A DNA stretch of 64,000 nucleotides from Microbacterium sp. 1.5R. Lineage in GTDB: Bacteria; Actinomycetota; Actinomycetes; Actinomycetales; Microbacteriaceae. Position 1 is the stretch's first letter. The number at the start of each line of letters is the position of its first letter. Under the pieces are notes generated by a model. That model did not search any database. It had not been told where the DNA came from and worked only from the letters and a program-made list of their open reading frames with translations. Both the position numbers and the translations under genes were made by a program. The stretch is from assembly GCF_001889265.1 (NCBI RefSeq), contig NZ_CP018151.1, positions 1,426,001-1,490,000 on the forward strand. The letters are read 5' to 3'. Of the stretch, positions 7,014 to 16,482 are shown in pieces.

Positions 7014-8423
7014 TTGCTTTCCCCTGCCGACTCGCTCGCCCCGGAATGGCTCGTCGTGCCCGACGACGCGAATGATCTTCCCACCGCCGTGTGGCCGGCG
7101 TCCGCCGTCCGCGGTGACGACGGAGCGCTGCGGCTCGCGGGGATCTCCGCCGCCGATCTCGCGGAGTCGTACGGCACGCCGCTGCTCGTGATCGACGAGG
7201 ACGAGGTGCGATCTCGGGCCCGCGCCTTCCGCTCGTCCTTCGACGCGGCCGCCGCCGCCCACGGCACGACCGCGCGGGTGTATTACGCCGGCAAGGCGCT
7301 GCTGACCACGACGATCGCGCGCTGGGTGACCGAAGAGGGACTCAACGTCGACGTGTGCACCGGTGGTGAACTCGAGGTCGCACTCGCGGCCGGCGTCTCT
7401 CCGTCGTCGCTGGGGTTCCACGGGAACAACAAGTCGGTCGCCGAGCTCGAGCGCGCGGTCGAGGTGGGCATCGGCACGATCATCGTCGACAGCGCGATCG
7501 AGATCGAGCGTCTCGCGGCCATCACCGCCAGGACCGGCGCTGTGCAGCGGGTGCTGGTGCGGGTCATCAGCGGCGTGCACGCCGAGACGCACGACTTCCT
7601 CGCGACGGCCCACGAAGACCAGAAGTTCGGCTTCCCGCTGCCCGAGGCCGTGCAGGCCGTCGCCCGCATCAGGGAGATTCCGGGAATCGAGTTCGCCGGC
7701 CTTCACTGCCACATCGGATCGCAGATCTTCGGTGTCGCGGGCTTCCGCGAGTCGGCGTCGCGCGTGCTCGAGCTCCACGCGACTCTCCTCGAGGGTGGAC
7801 CGGTTCCGCAGCTCAACCTCGGCGGAGGGTTCGGAATCGCCTACACGAGCGTCGACGACCCGACGCCGATCGAGACCCTCGCGGGCGAGATCGTCGCCGC
7901 CGTCGCCGAAGGCTGCGCCGCGCGAGGCATCGCCGTGCCCGCGCTGTCGTTCGAGCCGGGCAGGGCCATCGTCGGCACTGCCGGAGTGACGCTCTACGAG
8001 GTCGGGACGACCAAGGACGTCGCGCTCGATTCGGGCGCGACCCGGCGCTACATCAGCGTCGACGGCGGAATGAGCGACAACGCCAGGACGGCGCTGTACG
8101 ACGCGCAGTTCTCGGCTCGACTCGCCTCCCGGATCGGCATCGGCTCGCCGCAGCTCAGCAGGGTCGTGGGCAAGCACTGCGAGTCCGGCGACATCGTCGT
8201 CGACCATGAGTACCTTCCGGCCGACGTCTCTCCCGGCGATCTGCTCGCGGTCCCCTCGACCGGTGCGTACTGTGCGCCGCTCGCGAGCAATTACAACCAT
8301 GTCCCTCGCCCTCCGATCGTCGCTGTGAGCGACGGCCGATCGGCGGTCATCGTCCGCGGTGAGACGATCGCCGACGTGCTGTCTCGCGACGTCGGTGTCG
8401 CGGCCCCCGAGAGCCACGGGTGA
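7014..8423 (+). CDS. lysA: Diaminopimelate decarboxylase
   Basis: 469 residues from TTG 7014. The PLP-dependent enzyme converts meso-diaminopimelate to L-lysine. Visible motifs are the PLP lysine (YYAGKALLTT), HCHIGSQI, the phosphate-binding GGGFGIAYT, EPGRAIVG, and the second-subunit cysteine CESGDI. It heads the run lysA-hom-thrB of aspartate-family genes. The start is uncertain: the family begins close to the SLAPEWL element, which fits TTG 7014; GTG 6972 would add 14 residues. ATG 6930 lies upstream of the likely -10 and is unlikely. In Microbacteriaceae lysine may also enter the peptidoglycan, so the enzyme could serve both protein and wall synthesis. Confidence 0.95.
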   Translation: MLSPADSLAPEWLVVPDDANDLPTAVWPASAVRGDDGALRLAGISAADLAESYGTPLLVIDEDEVRSRARAFRSSFDAAAAAHGTTARVYYAGKALLTTTIARWVTEEGLNVDVCTGGELEVALAAGVSPSSLGFHGNNKSVAELERAVEVGIGTIIVDSAIEIERLAAITARTGAVQRVLVRVISGVHAETHDFLATAHEDQKFGFPLPEAVQAVARIREIPGIEFAGLHCHIGSQIFGVAGFRESASRVLELHATLLEGGPVPQLNLGGGFGIAYTSVDDPTPIETLAGEIVAAVAEGCAARGIAVPALSFEPGRAIVGTAGVTLYEVGTTKDVALDSGATRRYISVDGGMSDNARTALYDAQFSARLASRIGIGSPQLSRVVGKHCESGDIVVDHEYLPADVSPGDLLAVPSTGAYCAPLASNYNHVPRPPIVAVSDGRSAVIVRGETIADVLSRDVGVAAPESHG

Positions 8424-8489
8424 TCCGCGCGACGAACGACGCGGTCCCCGACGAAGCACGACTGAACCACCCTCCTAAGGAGAGATGCA

Positions 8490-9797
8490 ATGACGACTGA
8501 GTATCGACGACTTCGGGTGGCGCTGCTCGGCGCCGGAGCGGTCGGCTCCCAGGTGGCCGCCCTGCTGCTGCGCCACGGCGATGAGCTCGCCGACCGGGCG
8601 GGTGCCACGCTGGAGCTGGCCGGCATCGCGGTGCGCAACCTCGATGCGCCGCGCGAGACCGATCTGCCGAAAGAGCTGTTCACGACCGATGCCGAATCGC
8701 TGATCCTCGGCTCCGACATCGTGATCGAGCTGATCGGCGGCATCGAGCCCGCCCGCACGAGCATCCTGCAGGCGATCGGCTCCGGTGCCGACGTCGTGAC
8801 CGCCAACAAGGCGCTGCTGGCCACTCACGGCCCCGAGCTCTTCGAAGCGGCCGACCGCGTGGGCGCATCCGTCTACTATGAGGCCGCCGCCGCCGGTGCC
8901 ATCCCGATCATCCGCCCGCTGCGCGACTCTCTCGCCGGTGACCGCGTGGTGCGCATCATGGGAATCGTGAACGGCACGACCAACTACATCCTCGACCGCA
9001 TGGACACCGAGGGCGCCGACTTCGCCGATGTGCTCGCCGACGCGCAGCGTCTCGGATACGCCGAGGCCGACCCGACCGCCGACGTCGAGGGATACGACGC
9101 CGCGCAGAAGGCCGCGATCCTCGCGAGCCTCGCCTTCCACACGGCTGTTCCGCTCGACGCCGTGTACCGCGAGGGCATCACGACCATCACCGCGTCGATG
9201 ATCGATGAGGCGCGCGCAGCCGGCTTCGTCATCAAGCTGCTCGCCGTGTGCGAGCGCATCGAGGCCAACGGCACCGAGTCGATCTCGGTGCGCGTCTACC
9301 CGGCCCTCGTGCCGACGTCGCACCCTCTCGCGTCGGTGCACGGCGCCAACAACGCCGTGTTCGTCGAGGCCGAGGCTGCGGGCTCGCTCATGTTCTACGG
9401 CGCAGGCGCCGGTGGCGTGCAGACCGCATCCGCCGTGCTCGGAGACGTCGTGTCGGCGGCTCGACGCCACATCGCCGGCGGCGTCGGCGTGGGGGAGTCC
9501 ACCAGGGCCAACCTCCCGGTGGTGCCGATCGGTCATGTCACCACCCGCTACCAGATCACCCTCGAGGTCTCGGACGCTCCCGGTGTGCTCGCGACCGTTG
9601 CCGGCATCCTCAGCGACGGATCGGTCTCCGTCGCGACCGTGGTGCAGACGGTCGAAGGAGAGGACGAGCCCACCGCTCGTCTCGTCATCGGCACGCACCG
9701 GGCCACGGACGCCGCGCTCAGCGCCACGGTCGACGCACTCGCCGCCAGCTCTGTCGTCGAGCGGGTCGTCTCGGTGCTCCGCGTGGAAGGCGAGTGA
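8490..9797 (+). CDS. hom: Homoserine dehydrogenase
   Basis: 435 residues. It reduces aspartate semialdehyde to homoserine, the branch point to threonine and methionine. The N-terminal Rossmann motif is LLGAGAVGSQVAALLL, the catalytic-domain signature is GIVNGTTNYIL followed by EADPTADVEGYDAAQKAAI, and the C-terminal ~85 residues form an ACT domain (VSDAPGVLATVAGIL), which in this family carries feedback control by threonine. ATG 8490 has an AAGGAGAG ribosome binding site. thrB starts 2 bases after the stop; thrC, often between them in actinobacteria, is absent. Confidence 0.97.
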   Translation: MTTEYRRLRVALLGAGAVGSQVAALLLRHGDELADRAGATLELAGIAVRNLDAPRETDLPKELFTTDAESLILGSDIVIELIGGIEPARTSILQAIGSGADVVTANKALLATHGPELFEAADRVGASVYYEAAAAGAIPIIRPLRDSLAGDRVVRIMGIVNGTTNYILDRMDTEGADFADVLADAQRLGYAEADPTADVEGYDAAQKAAILASLAFHTAVPLDAVYREGITTITASMIDEARAAGFVIKLLAVCERIEANGTESISVRVYPALVPTSHPLASVHGANNAVFVEAEAAGSLMFYGAGAGGVQTASAVLGDVVSAARRHIAGGVGVGESTRANLPVVPIGHVTTRYQITLEVSDAPGVLATVAGILSDGSVSVATVVQTVEGEDEPTARLVIGTHRATDAALSATVDALAASSVVERVVSVLRVEGE

Positions 9798-9799
9798 CG

Positions 9800-10729
9800 A
9801 TGGCGGCAGGGCGCACGGTCGAGGTGACCGTGCCGGCGACCAGCGCCAACCTCGGTCCCGGATTCGACACGCTCGGACTCGCGCTCAGCGTCTACGACAC
9901 GCTTCTCGTGACCGAGCTCGCCGCCGGCGAGCTCGAGATCGAGGTCTCAGGTTCCGGCGCGAGCGAGATCCCTCGTGACGACTCGAACCTGATCGTCCGC
10001 ACGATCGCTCACGTGTACGCCGACGTCGATCGCGCCGTCCCGGGCCTGCGCATCGTCGCGGAGAACGGGGTGCCCCATGGGCGCGGACTCGGGTCCTCCG
10101 GCGCGGCGGTCGCGGCGGGGATCCTCGCGGCGAAGGGCCTGCTCGAGGGCGACGTCGAGATCGATGACGCCGACATGCTGCGCCTCGCCACCGAGATCGA
10201 AGGGCACCCCGACAACGTGGCTCCCGCGCTGTTCGGCGGTCTGACGATCGCCTGGGTCGGCGAACGAGGTCCTCAGCACAAGAAGCTCCTCGTGCACCGC
10301 GGCGTCTCGCCGCTCGTGCTCGTTCCGTCGTACACGATGTCGACGTCGAAGGCGCGATCGCTGCAGCCGCCGCAGGTGTCGACGGCCGATGCGGTCTTCA
10401 ACGTCTCGCGTTCGGCGCTGCTCATCGCCGCGCTGATGCAGAGCCCGGAGCTGCTGCTCGACGCGACCGCCGACCGACTGCATCAGGACTACCGCGCCGA
10501 GGCGATGCCCGAGACGCAGCGGCTCGTCCAGACGCTCCGTGCGGCAGGTTTCGCCGCCGTGGTGTCCGGCGCCGGACCCAGCGTGCTGGTTCTCGCAGAC
10601 GGCCCCGGAAGTCGTCAGGACGCCGTGGAACTCGCGGAATCGACGACCGACACCCCGTGGGACGCGCTGCTGCTCGCGGTCGACGTGCGTGGTGGTACAG
10701 TGGGGAATCGAGCGGAGGGCTCCACGTAA
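9800..10729 (+). CDS. thrB: Homoserine kinase
   Basis: 309 residues. It phosphorylates homoserine to O-phosphohomoserine for threonine synthesis. GHMP-kinase features are the N-terminal VTVPATSANLGPGFDTLGLA, the ATP-binding loop PHGRGLGSSGAAVAAG near 90-105, and the C-terminal VVSGAGPSVLVLA. ATG 9800 has GGAAGG 9 bases upstream; GTG 9794, which overlaps the hom stop, is an in-frame alternative. Translational coupling to hom is likely. The last codons hold a TACAGT hexamer that may be part of the rho promoter. Confidence 0.97.
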   Translation: MAAGRTVEVTVPATSANLGPGFDTLGLALSVYDTLLVTELAAGELEIEVSGSGASEIPRDDSNLIVRTIAHVYADVDRAVPGLRIVAENGVPHGRGLGSSGAAVAAGILAAKGLLEGDVEIDDADMLRLATEIEGHPDNVAPALFGGLTIAWVGERGPQHKKLLVHRGVSPLVLVPSYTMSTSKARSLQPPQVSTADAVFNVSRSALLIAALMQSPELLLDATADRLHQDYRAEAMPETQRLVQTLRAAGFAAVVSGAGPSVLVLADGPGSRQDAVELAESTTDTPWDALLLAVDVRGGTVGNRAEGST

Positions 10730-10927
10730 CTGCGTGAATCTGGCCCCATTGCAACTCTGCAAGACCCGCACGCAAAACCCCTGTCGCACTGCTCTCACCG
10801 AGAACCTCGTTCTTTCCGAGAACCCAGTGCAGAGGCTGGCTGACGCCGAGCGTCAGCCCGTGCGATCGCGCGCAGCACCCGTTGTGCGCGTGCCGCTCAT
10901 GTCCCCGAGACCAAAGAGGGAGTACTC
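10696..10927 (+). promoter_or_regulatory. Possible rho promoter and long 5' leader
   Basis: A TACAGT -10-like box at 10696-10701, inside the end of thrB, would give a leader of about 220 bases before rho. The leader holds a hairpin at 10838-10858 (GGCTGACG / CGTCAGCC) and no convincing small gene. Rho genes are often autoregulated through long leaders; that is family knowledge and only suggestive here. Confidence 0.35.
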
Positions 10928-12907
10928 GTGGAGAATTTCTCCGAGACCCAGAACGACCAGGCGGCACCCGCCGCCGAGGCTGCGGCGAAGGCCGCGAGCT
11001 CCGACGCCGCGACGACCGCCGCGACCGAGGTCGCACCGGCCCGCAAGCGCGCTCCGCGCCGTGCGAGCACCGCGACCGCCGCCGCGAAGGCTGAGAAGGC
11101 CGAGAAGGCCGCAGCATCCACCGACAGCGCACCGGCCACCGAGGCTCCCGCAGCCGAGGCACCCGCCGCCGACGCGGCACCCAAGGCGAAGGCCCCTCGC
11201 CGCAGCCGTGCGAAGAAGGCTGACGCAGAGAACGCTGAGTCTCCTGCGGCGACCGCCGAGGCTCCTGCAGCCTCCGCGCCGGCACCCGCCGAATCCACCG
11301 AGGCTCCCGCAGCGAAGACCGCAGAGTCCAACGGCTCCGCGGACGCCGGTTCCGCAGAGGCGGGTTCTGCCGACGAGCCGAAGAAGACCACCGGTCGCGG
11401 ACGCCGCACGGCGAAGAAGCCTGCTGCCGAGGCCGAGACTCCCGCAGCCGAGAAGCCCGCTGACGCCGCACCGGCCGAGGCAGCACCCGCGGCGGACTCC
11501 TCCTCTGATTCCGGCGACGGCGAAGAGCAGGGCGGTCGCAGCCGCAACCGCAACCGCAGCCGTAACCGCGGACGCGGCCAGAACGGCAACGGCCAGGGCG
11601 GCGAGCAGCAGCCCCAGCAGCAGCAGCCGCAGACGGCACCCGCCGAAGACGAGGGCGGCAACGGCCGCAACCGTCAGCGCAACAAGCGCCGCGGCGGCGC
11701 GCCGACGGACGAGTTCGACACCGAGATCGGCGAGGACGACGTCCTCGTCCCGATCGCCGGAATCCTCGACGTGCTCGACAACTACGCCTTCGTCCGCACG
11801 ACCGGATACCTCGCCGGCCCCAGCGACGTCTACGTGTCGCTCGGACAGGTCAAGAAGTACAACCTCCGCAAGGGCGACGCGATCGTCGGCTCGATCAAGC
11901 AGCCCCGCGAGGGCGAGCAGCAGGGCCGCCAGAAGTACAACGCGCTGGTGAAGGTCGACTCGATCAACGGCCTGTCGATCGACGACGCCGCGACCCGTGT
12001 GGAGTTCGGCAAGCTCACGCCGCTCTACCCGCAGGAGCGTCTGCGCCTCGAGACGGCGCCCGAGAAGCTCACGCAGCGCATCATCGATCTCGTGGCCCCG
12101 ATCGGCAAGGGACAGCGCGGCCTCATCGTCGCGCCGCCCAAGGCCGGCAAGACGATCGTCCTGCAGCAGATCGCCAACGCGATCGCGCAGAACAACCCCG
12201 AGGTTCACCTCATGGTCGTGCTCGTCGACGAGCGTCCCGAAGAGGTCACCGACATGGAGCGCACGGTGAAGGGCGAGGTCATCGCCTCGACCTTCGACCG
12301 TCCGGCAGAAGACCACACCACGGTCGCCGAGCTCGCCATCGAGCGCGCCAAGCGTCTCGTCGAGCTGGGCCGCGACGTCGTCGTGCTGCTCGACTCGATC
12401 ACCCGCCTCGGCCGTGCGTACAACCTCGCTGCTCCGGCATCCGGACGGGTGCTCTCGGGTGGCGTCGACGCCTCGGCGCTGTACCCGCCCAAGCGCTTCT
12501 TCGGTGCTGCGCGCAACATCGAGAACGGCGGATCCCTGACGATCCTCGCCACGGCGCTGGTCGAGACCGGCTCCAAGATGGACGAGGTGATCTTCGAGGA
12601 GTTCAAGGGCACCGGCAACAGCGAACTGCGCCTGTCGCGCCAGCTCGCCGACAAGCGCATCTTCCCGGCCGTCGACGTCAACGCGTCGAGCACCCGCCGC
12701 GAAGAGATGCTGCTGTCGACCGACGAGGTCAAGATCACCTGGAAGCTGCGTCGCGCCCTTGCAGGCCTCGACCAGCAGCAGGCGCTCGAGGTCGTCCTGG
12801 GCAAGCTCAGGGAGACCCACTCGAACGTCGAGTTCCTCGTGCAGATGCAGAAGTCGATTCCGACGCTCCCCTCGGGTGCGCACGGACACGACAACAACAT
12901 CCGCTGA
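10928..12907 (+). CDS. rho: Transcription termination factor Rho
   Basis: 659 residues, long for Rho. GTG 10928 has AGAGGGAG 5 bases upstream. The first ~255 residues are low-complexity: Ala/Glu/Lys/Pro-rich, then an RNA-binding-like Arg/Asn stretch ([20 protein letters not shown]) and poly-Gln. Then come the RNA-binding OB fold ([20 protein letters not shown]) and the hexameric ATPase with Walker A APPKAGKT near 402-409, the [11 protein letters not shown] element and [13 protein letters not shown]. Rho translocates RNA and ends transcription. The usual N-terminal helical Rho_N domain is not visible. rpmE, often next to rho, is absent. Confidence 0.97.
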   Translation: MENFSETQNDQAAPAAEAAAKAASSDAATTAATEVAPARKRAPRRASTATAAAKAEKAEKAAASTDSAPATEAPAAEAPAADAAPKAKAPRRSRAKKADAENAESPAATAEAPAASAPAPAESTEAPAAKTAESNGSADAGSAEAGSADEPKKTTGRGRRTAKKPAAEAETPAAEKPADAAPAEAAPAADSSSDSGDGEEQGGRSRNRNRSRNRGRGQNGNGQGGEQQPQQQQPQTAPAEDEGGNGRNRQRNKRRGGAPTDEFDTEIGEDDVLVPIAGILDVLDNYAFVRTTGYLAGPSDVYVSLGQVKKYNLRKGDAIVGSIKQPREGEQQGRQKYNALVKVDSINGLSIDDAATRVEFGKLTPLYPQERLRLETAPEKLTQRIIDLVAPIGKGQRGLIVAPPKAGKTIVLQQIANAIAQNNPEVHLMVVLVDERPEEVTDMERTVKGEVIASTFDRPAEDHTTVAELAIERAKRLVELGRDVVVLLDSITRLGRAYNLAAPASGRVLSGGVDASALYPPKRFFGAARNIENGGSLTILATALVETGSKMDEVIFEEFKGTGNSELRLSRQLADKRIFPAVDVNASSTRREEMLLSTDEVKITWKLRRALAGLDQQQALEVVLGKLRETHSNVEFLVQMQKSIPTLPSGAHGHDNNIR

Positions 12908-12918
12908 GCGGAGCCGGG

Positions 12919-13998
12919 GTGTTCGAGTCCGTCCAGACTCTGATCGACGAGCATCGCCGGGTGCAGGAGGAGCTCTCCGACCCGGCGGTGCACGCCGATG
13001 CTGCTCGGGCGAAGCGCGTCAACCGTCGCTACGCCGAGCTGTCGCGGATCGTCGCCGCCTATGAGGCGTGGGCGGCGGCATCCGATGACCTCGACGCCGC
13101 GAGGGAGCTCGCCCGCGAGGACGAGGCGTTCGCCGCTGAGATCCCGACCCTCGAAGAGGGGGTGCAGTCATCGCAGGAGAAGCTGCGCCGACTGCTCATC
13201 CCACGCGATCCCGATGACGCGCGCGACGTCATCATGGAGATCAAGGCGGGGGAGGGCGGCGCCGAGTCGGCGCTGTTCGCCGCGGATCTGCTGCGCATGT
13301 ACATCCAGTACGCAGCCTCCAAGGGCTGGAAGACCGAGCTCCTCGAGCGCAACGAATCCGATCTCGGCGGCTACAAGGACGTCCAGGTCGCGATCAAGGG
13401 ATCGTCCTCGGACCCCGCCCAGGGCGTCTGGGCGCACCTGAAGTACGAAGGCGGCGTGCACCGCGTGCAGCGCGTGCCCGCGACCGAGTCGCAGGGGCGC
13501 ATCCACACCTCGACCACCGGAGTGCTGGTGTTCCCCGAGGTCGACGAGCCCGACGAGATCGCGATCAATCAGAACGACCTGAAGATCGATGTCTTCCGGT
13601 CCTCGGGCCCGGGCGGTCAGTCCGTCAACACGACCGACTCGGCCGTGCGCATCACACACGTGCCCAGTGGAATCGTCGTGTCGATGCAGAACGAGAAGTC
13701 GCAGCTGCAGAACCGTGAGGCCGCGATGCGCGTGCTCCGGGCGCGACTGCTGGCGAAGCAGCAGGAGGAGCTGGATGCCGCGGCATCCGATGCACGCAAG
13801 TCGCAGATCCGCGGCATGGATCGGTCCGAGCGCATCCGCACCTACAACTTCCCCGAGAATCGCATCGCCGACCACCGCACGGGATTCAAGGCCTACAACC
13901 TCGATCAGGTGATGGACGGCGCTCTCGAGCCGATCATCGAGAGTGCGATCCAGGCCGACGAAGAGGCTCGACTCGCCGCGGTGGGCTCCGACTCCTGA
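12919..13998 (+). CDS. prfA: Peptide chain release factor 1
   Basis: 359 residues, standard for RF1, which reads UAA and UAG in the ribosomal A site. The GGQ loop that triggers hydrolysis is at 232-234 in [24 protein letters not shown]-type tripeptide occurs in the anticodon-like region ([14 protein letters not shown]). GTG 12919 lies 11 bases after the rho stop. In most bacteria prmC, which methylates this GGQ glutamine, follows directly; here it lies 6 kb downstream. Confidence 0.97.
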   Translation: MFESVQTLIDEHRRVQEELSDPAVHADAARAKRVNRRYAELSRIVAAYEAWAAASDDLDAARELAREDEAFAAEIPTLEEGVQSSQEKLRRLLIPRDPDDARDVIMEIKAGEGGAESALFAADLLRMYIQYAASKGWKTELLERNESDLGGYKDVQVAIKGSSSDPAQGVWAHLKYEGGVHRVQRVPATESQGRIHTSTTGVLVFPEVDEPDEIAINQNDLKIDVFRSSGPGGQSVNTTDSAVRITHVPSGIVVSMQNEKSQLQNREAAMRVLRARLLAKQQEELDAAASDARKSQIRGMDRSERIRTYNFPENRIADHRTGFKAYNLDQVMDGALEPIIESAIQADEEARLAAVGSDS

Positions 13999-14003
13999 GG
14001 TGA

Positions 14004-14021
14004 CGCCGCTGAGCTGCGGCG
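14004..14021. terminator. Small hairpin between convergent prfA and response regulator
   Basis: CGCCGC and GCGGCG pair around a 6-base loop between the two convergent genes. There is no T run, so terminator activity is uncertain. Confidence 0.35.
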
Positions 14022-14025
14022 CGGG

Positions 14026-14679
14026 TCAGGAGCGGGCCGCGTACCGGTGCTCCGGCCGTCCGGTCGCCCCGTAGCGCAGGCGGACCTCCACGACCGCCCG
14101 AGCAGCGAGAGCCGCGAGGTGGCGCTGCGCGGTGGCACGGGAGATCCCGACGCGCTCTCCGACTTCTGCCGCCGACGCCTCGCCGTCGCCGAGAGCGGCG
14201 AGCACCAGCTGCTCGGTCGCGGATCGCGAGACGGACACCGGTTCTCCGGATCCGTGGAGGATCGCCAGGGCGCGATCGGTGTCCTCCTGGCGAAGGGGGC
14301 GATCTCCGGCGAGCAGGTTGCGGTACCGCGCGTAGCGCTCGAGCAGACCGACCAGCGCCCGACGATCGAACGGCTTCAGCAGGTACCCGACGGCGCCTGA
14401 TCTGAGCGCGCGTCGAATCGTCGGCGCGTCGTCGGCGGCCGAGATGAGGATCGCGTCCACGCCGCTCTCGCGCACGAGGGCGATGCCGTCTCCGTCCGGG
14501 AGGAAGACGTCCGCCAGGAGGAGGTCAGGGCGTGATGAGCGGATGCCGTCCCGTGCCTCGGCGAGGGTGCGGACGGGCTCCAGTGCCGAGAATCCGGGCT
14601 GGTCGTCGATGATGCTCCGGTGCAGTCGTCCGACGCGGAAGTCGTCGTCGAGGATCAGCACCCGGAGGGGATCGTTCAT
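14026..14679 (-). CDS. Response regulator, CitB/DcuR type
   Basis: 217 residues. The receiver domain has acidic residues at 11-13 (LILDDDFRVG), phospho-acceptor Asp57 (LLLADVFLPDGDG) and Lys102 (YLLKPFD). A C-terminal winged helix-turn-helix (AAEVGERVGISRATAQRHLA) binds DNA. This arrangement is typical of regulators of citrate and C4-dicarboxylate use. ATG 14679 overlaps the kinase stop by 4 bases (ATGA), so the two are translationally coupled. The divergent CitMHS transporter gene beyond the kinase is the likely target. Confidence 0.93.
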   Translation of the reverse strand: MNDPLRVLILDDDFRVGRLHRSIIDDQPGFSALEPVRTLAEARDGIRSSRPDLLLADVFLPDGDGIALVRESGVDAILISAADDAPTIRRALRSGAVGYLLKPFDRRALVGLLERYARYRNLLAGDRPLRQEDTDRALAILHGSGEPVSVSRSATEQLVLAALGDGEASAAEVGERVGISRATAQRHLAALAARAVVEVRLRYGATGRPEHRYAARS

Positions 14680-16325
14680 CGGTTCTCCTCAGTCGTCGAT
14701 GTGTCGGTGACGGCGCCACCGAGTCGAGCGGCGAACACGGCACCGTGCTCCTCGCCTCCTGCGTCGATGATCCAGAGATCGCCGCCGCGGCGTCGCGCGA
14801 TGTCTCGAGCCAACGGGATGCCGAGCCCGCGGCCGTGCACGCGGTCTGTGTCGTCGTCGCGCGGCTGACTCGGAGCCATCGGGTCGATCCCCGCGAGGCC
14901 CGGTCCCGAGTCTGCGACCGTGACGACGAGCGCGTCGCCGTCTCCGAGCACCGCGACCTCGACCCAGCGGGGAGTCCGCGCTCCGGCGACGGCGGCGGTC
15001 ACCGCGTTGTCGACGAGGTTGCCCACGACGGCGGCGACGTCCTCCGGTTCTGCCACGCTGCCGATCAGCTGGCTCTCGTCCGCGACGCGCAGGGAGACGC
15101 CGCGTTCACCGGCCTCGATCCCCTTGGCGCCCAGGAAAGAGTGCAGGAACGGGTCGCTGAGCAGGTCGAGCCCGGCGACGGGGAATGCGACCGAGCCGCG
15201 CTCGACGAGCTCATCGAGGAATCCCCGAGCATCGTCGATCCTGGCTGCGTCGATGAGCCCCGCGACCACGTGCATCCGGTTCGCGAACTCGTGACGCTGC
15301 ACGCGCAGGGCGGCGGTCACGGCTTGCACGGTCTCCAGTCGCTCCGTCAGAGCGATGAGGTCGGTACGGTCACGGATGATCAGCACATGTCCGAGCGGCC
15401 TGCCGTCGCGGATCACCGGACGGGAATCGATGTAGAGCACGCGGTTGTCCACGACGGTGCTCGACGTCGTGGGCGCTCCCGTCGCGGTCTCGACGACGGC
15501 GGTCGGCAGCGAGAGCTCCGCCAGCGGTCGTCCCACAGCGGCGTCGAGACCGAGCATCCGATCGGCCGCATCATTGCTCACCCGCACGATCCCTGCCGTG
15601 TCGACGGCCAGGACGCCGTCATCCACGCCATTCAGCACTGCTGTCTGGTTCTGCACGAGCGCCACGAGCTCCTCGGGCTGCACGCCGAGCGTCAGGCGCT
15701 CCCAGCGACGGCGCAGCAGCAGGAACGCGAGGAGAGCCAGCGCCAGGGCACCGGCGGCGGTAATGCCGATCACCGCGAGCAGCGGAGGCAGGTCATCGAA
15801 GACGCCTGTGCGCTCGAATCCGACGCTGACCTCGCCGACGGGGATCCCCGCATCGTCGAGCACGGGGACCTTGGCGCGAGCCGACTCGCCGAGGGTTCCG
15901 GTCTGCCAGTCGACCACCTCGTTCCCGGCGAGCACCTCCTCGAAGGGTGTGCTCACCATCTGGCCGATGCGTGAACTGGTCGGATGGGCGAGGCGGATGC
16001 CGTCCTCATCGGCGATGACGACGAACAGTGCACCGGTGCGGTCAGAGACGTCCGCTGCAAGGCGCGCGAGCTCGCCCTTCCTGAGCTCGTCCGGGTCCGG
16101 CGCCTCTTCGGCGGCCGAGATTCGTGCGACCTCGTCGCGGACCTGCGGGTCCTCGGCGAGGGTCCGGGCGATGCCGAGGGCGGTGGACTCGGCTTCGGTG
16201 CGAAGCTGCTGCACGGCGAGAAGGAGGTACACGCCGGTGCACATCACGACGACAAGGGCGACCGTGGCGAGATGCAGCAGCAGCGTGCGGGTCGCGAACC
16301 GAGGTCGCGTCGTCGTCGTCGACAC
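14676..16325 (-). CDS. Sensor histidine kinase, CitA/DcuS type
   Basis: 549 residues. Two membrane segments (about 14-37 and 181-204) enclose an extracytoplasmic PAS-like sensor domain of about 140 residues. A cytoplasmic PAS domain follows (VLNGVDDGVLAVDTAGIVRV), then His345 in RVQRHEFANRMHVVAGLI, typical of SpoOB-like kinases of citrate/C4-dicarboxylate systems, and a HATPase domain (NLVDNAVTAA, DSGPGL, GRGLGIPLA). GTG 16325 is chosen because AAGGAAGG lies 7 bases upstream; the frame stays open to 16382. The ligand is probably a di- or tricarboxylate, judged from family and the neighbouring transporter. Confidence 0.93.
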   Translation of the reverse strand: MSTTTTRPRFATRTLLLHLATVALVVVMCTGVYLLLAVQQLRTEAESTALGIARTLAEDPQVRDEVARISAAEEAPDPDELRKGELARLAADVSDRTGALFVVIADEDGIRLAHPTSSRIGQMVSTPFEEVLAGNEVVDWQTGTLGESARAKVPVLDDAGIPVGEVSVGFERTGVFDDLPPLLAVIGITAAGALALALLAFLLLRRRWERLTLGVQPEELVALVQNQTAVLNGVDDGVLAVDTAGIVRVSNDAADRMLGLDAAVGRPLAELSLPTAVVETATGAPTTSSTVVDNRVLYIDSRPVIRDGRPLGHVLIIRDRTDLIALTERLETVQAVTAALRVQRHEFANRMHVVAGLIDAARIDDARGFLDELVERGSVAFPVAGLDLLSDPFLHSFLGAKGIEAGERGVSLRVADESQLIGSVAEPEDVAAVVGNLVDNAVTAAVAGARTPRWVEVAVLGDGDALVVTVADSGPGLAGIDPMAPSQPRDDDTDRVHGRGLGIPLARDIARRRGGDLWIIDAGGEEHGAVFAARLGGAVTDTSTTEENR

Positions 16326-16482
16326 CGTGGTCCTTCCTTCTCTGCTCCCGCGCAATATGCGCAGAACCCACGCTACGCGCACAACATCCGAGAATGCGGC
16401 ATACCGCGCTCTGCGGGGAGGGATTGCCTAGTCTCGTCAGGATCCGTCGCAGTCGACGGAGCTTCGACGAAGGAGTCACAGC

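Noticed and set aside
11040..11700. Low-complexity stretch in rho as a sign of a frameshift or wrong start
   Set aside because: The frame is continuous from a good ribosome binding site, and such Ala/Lys/Arg-rich heads are known in actinobacterial Rho.
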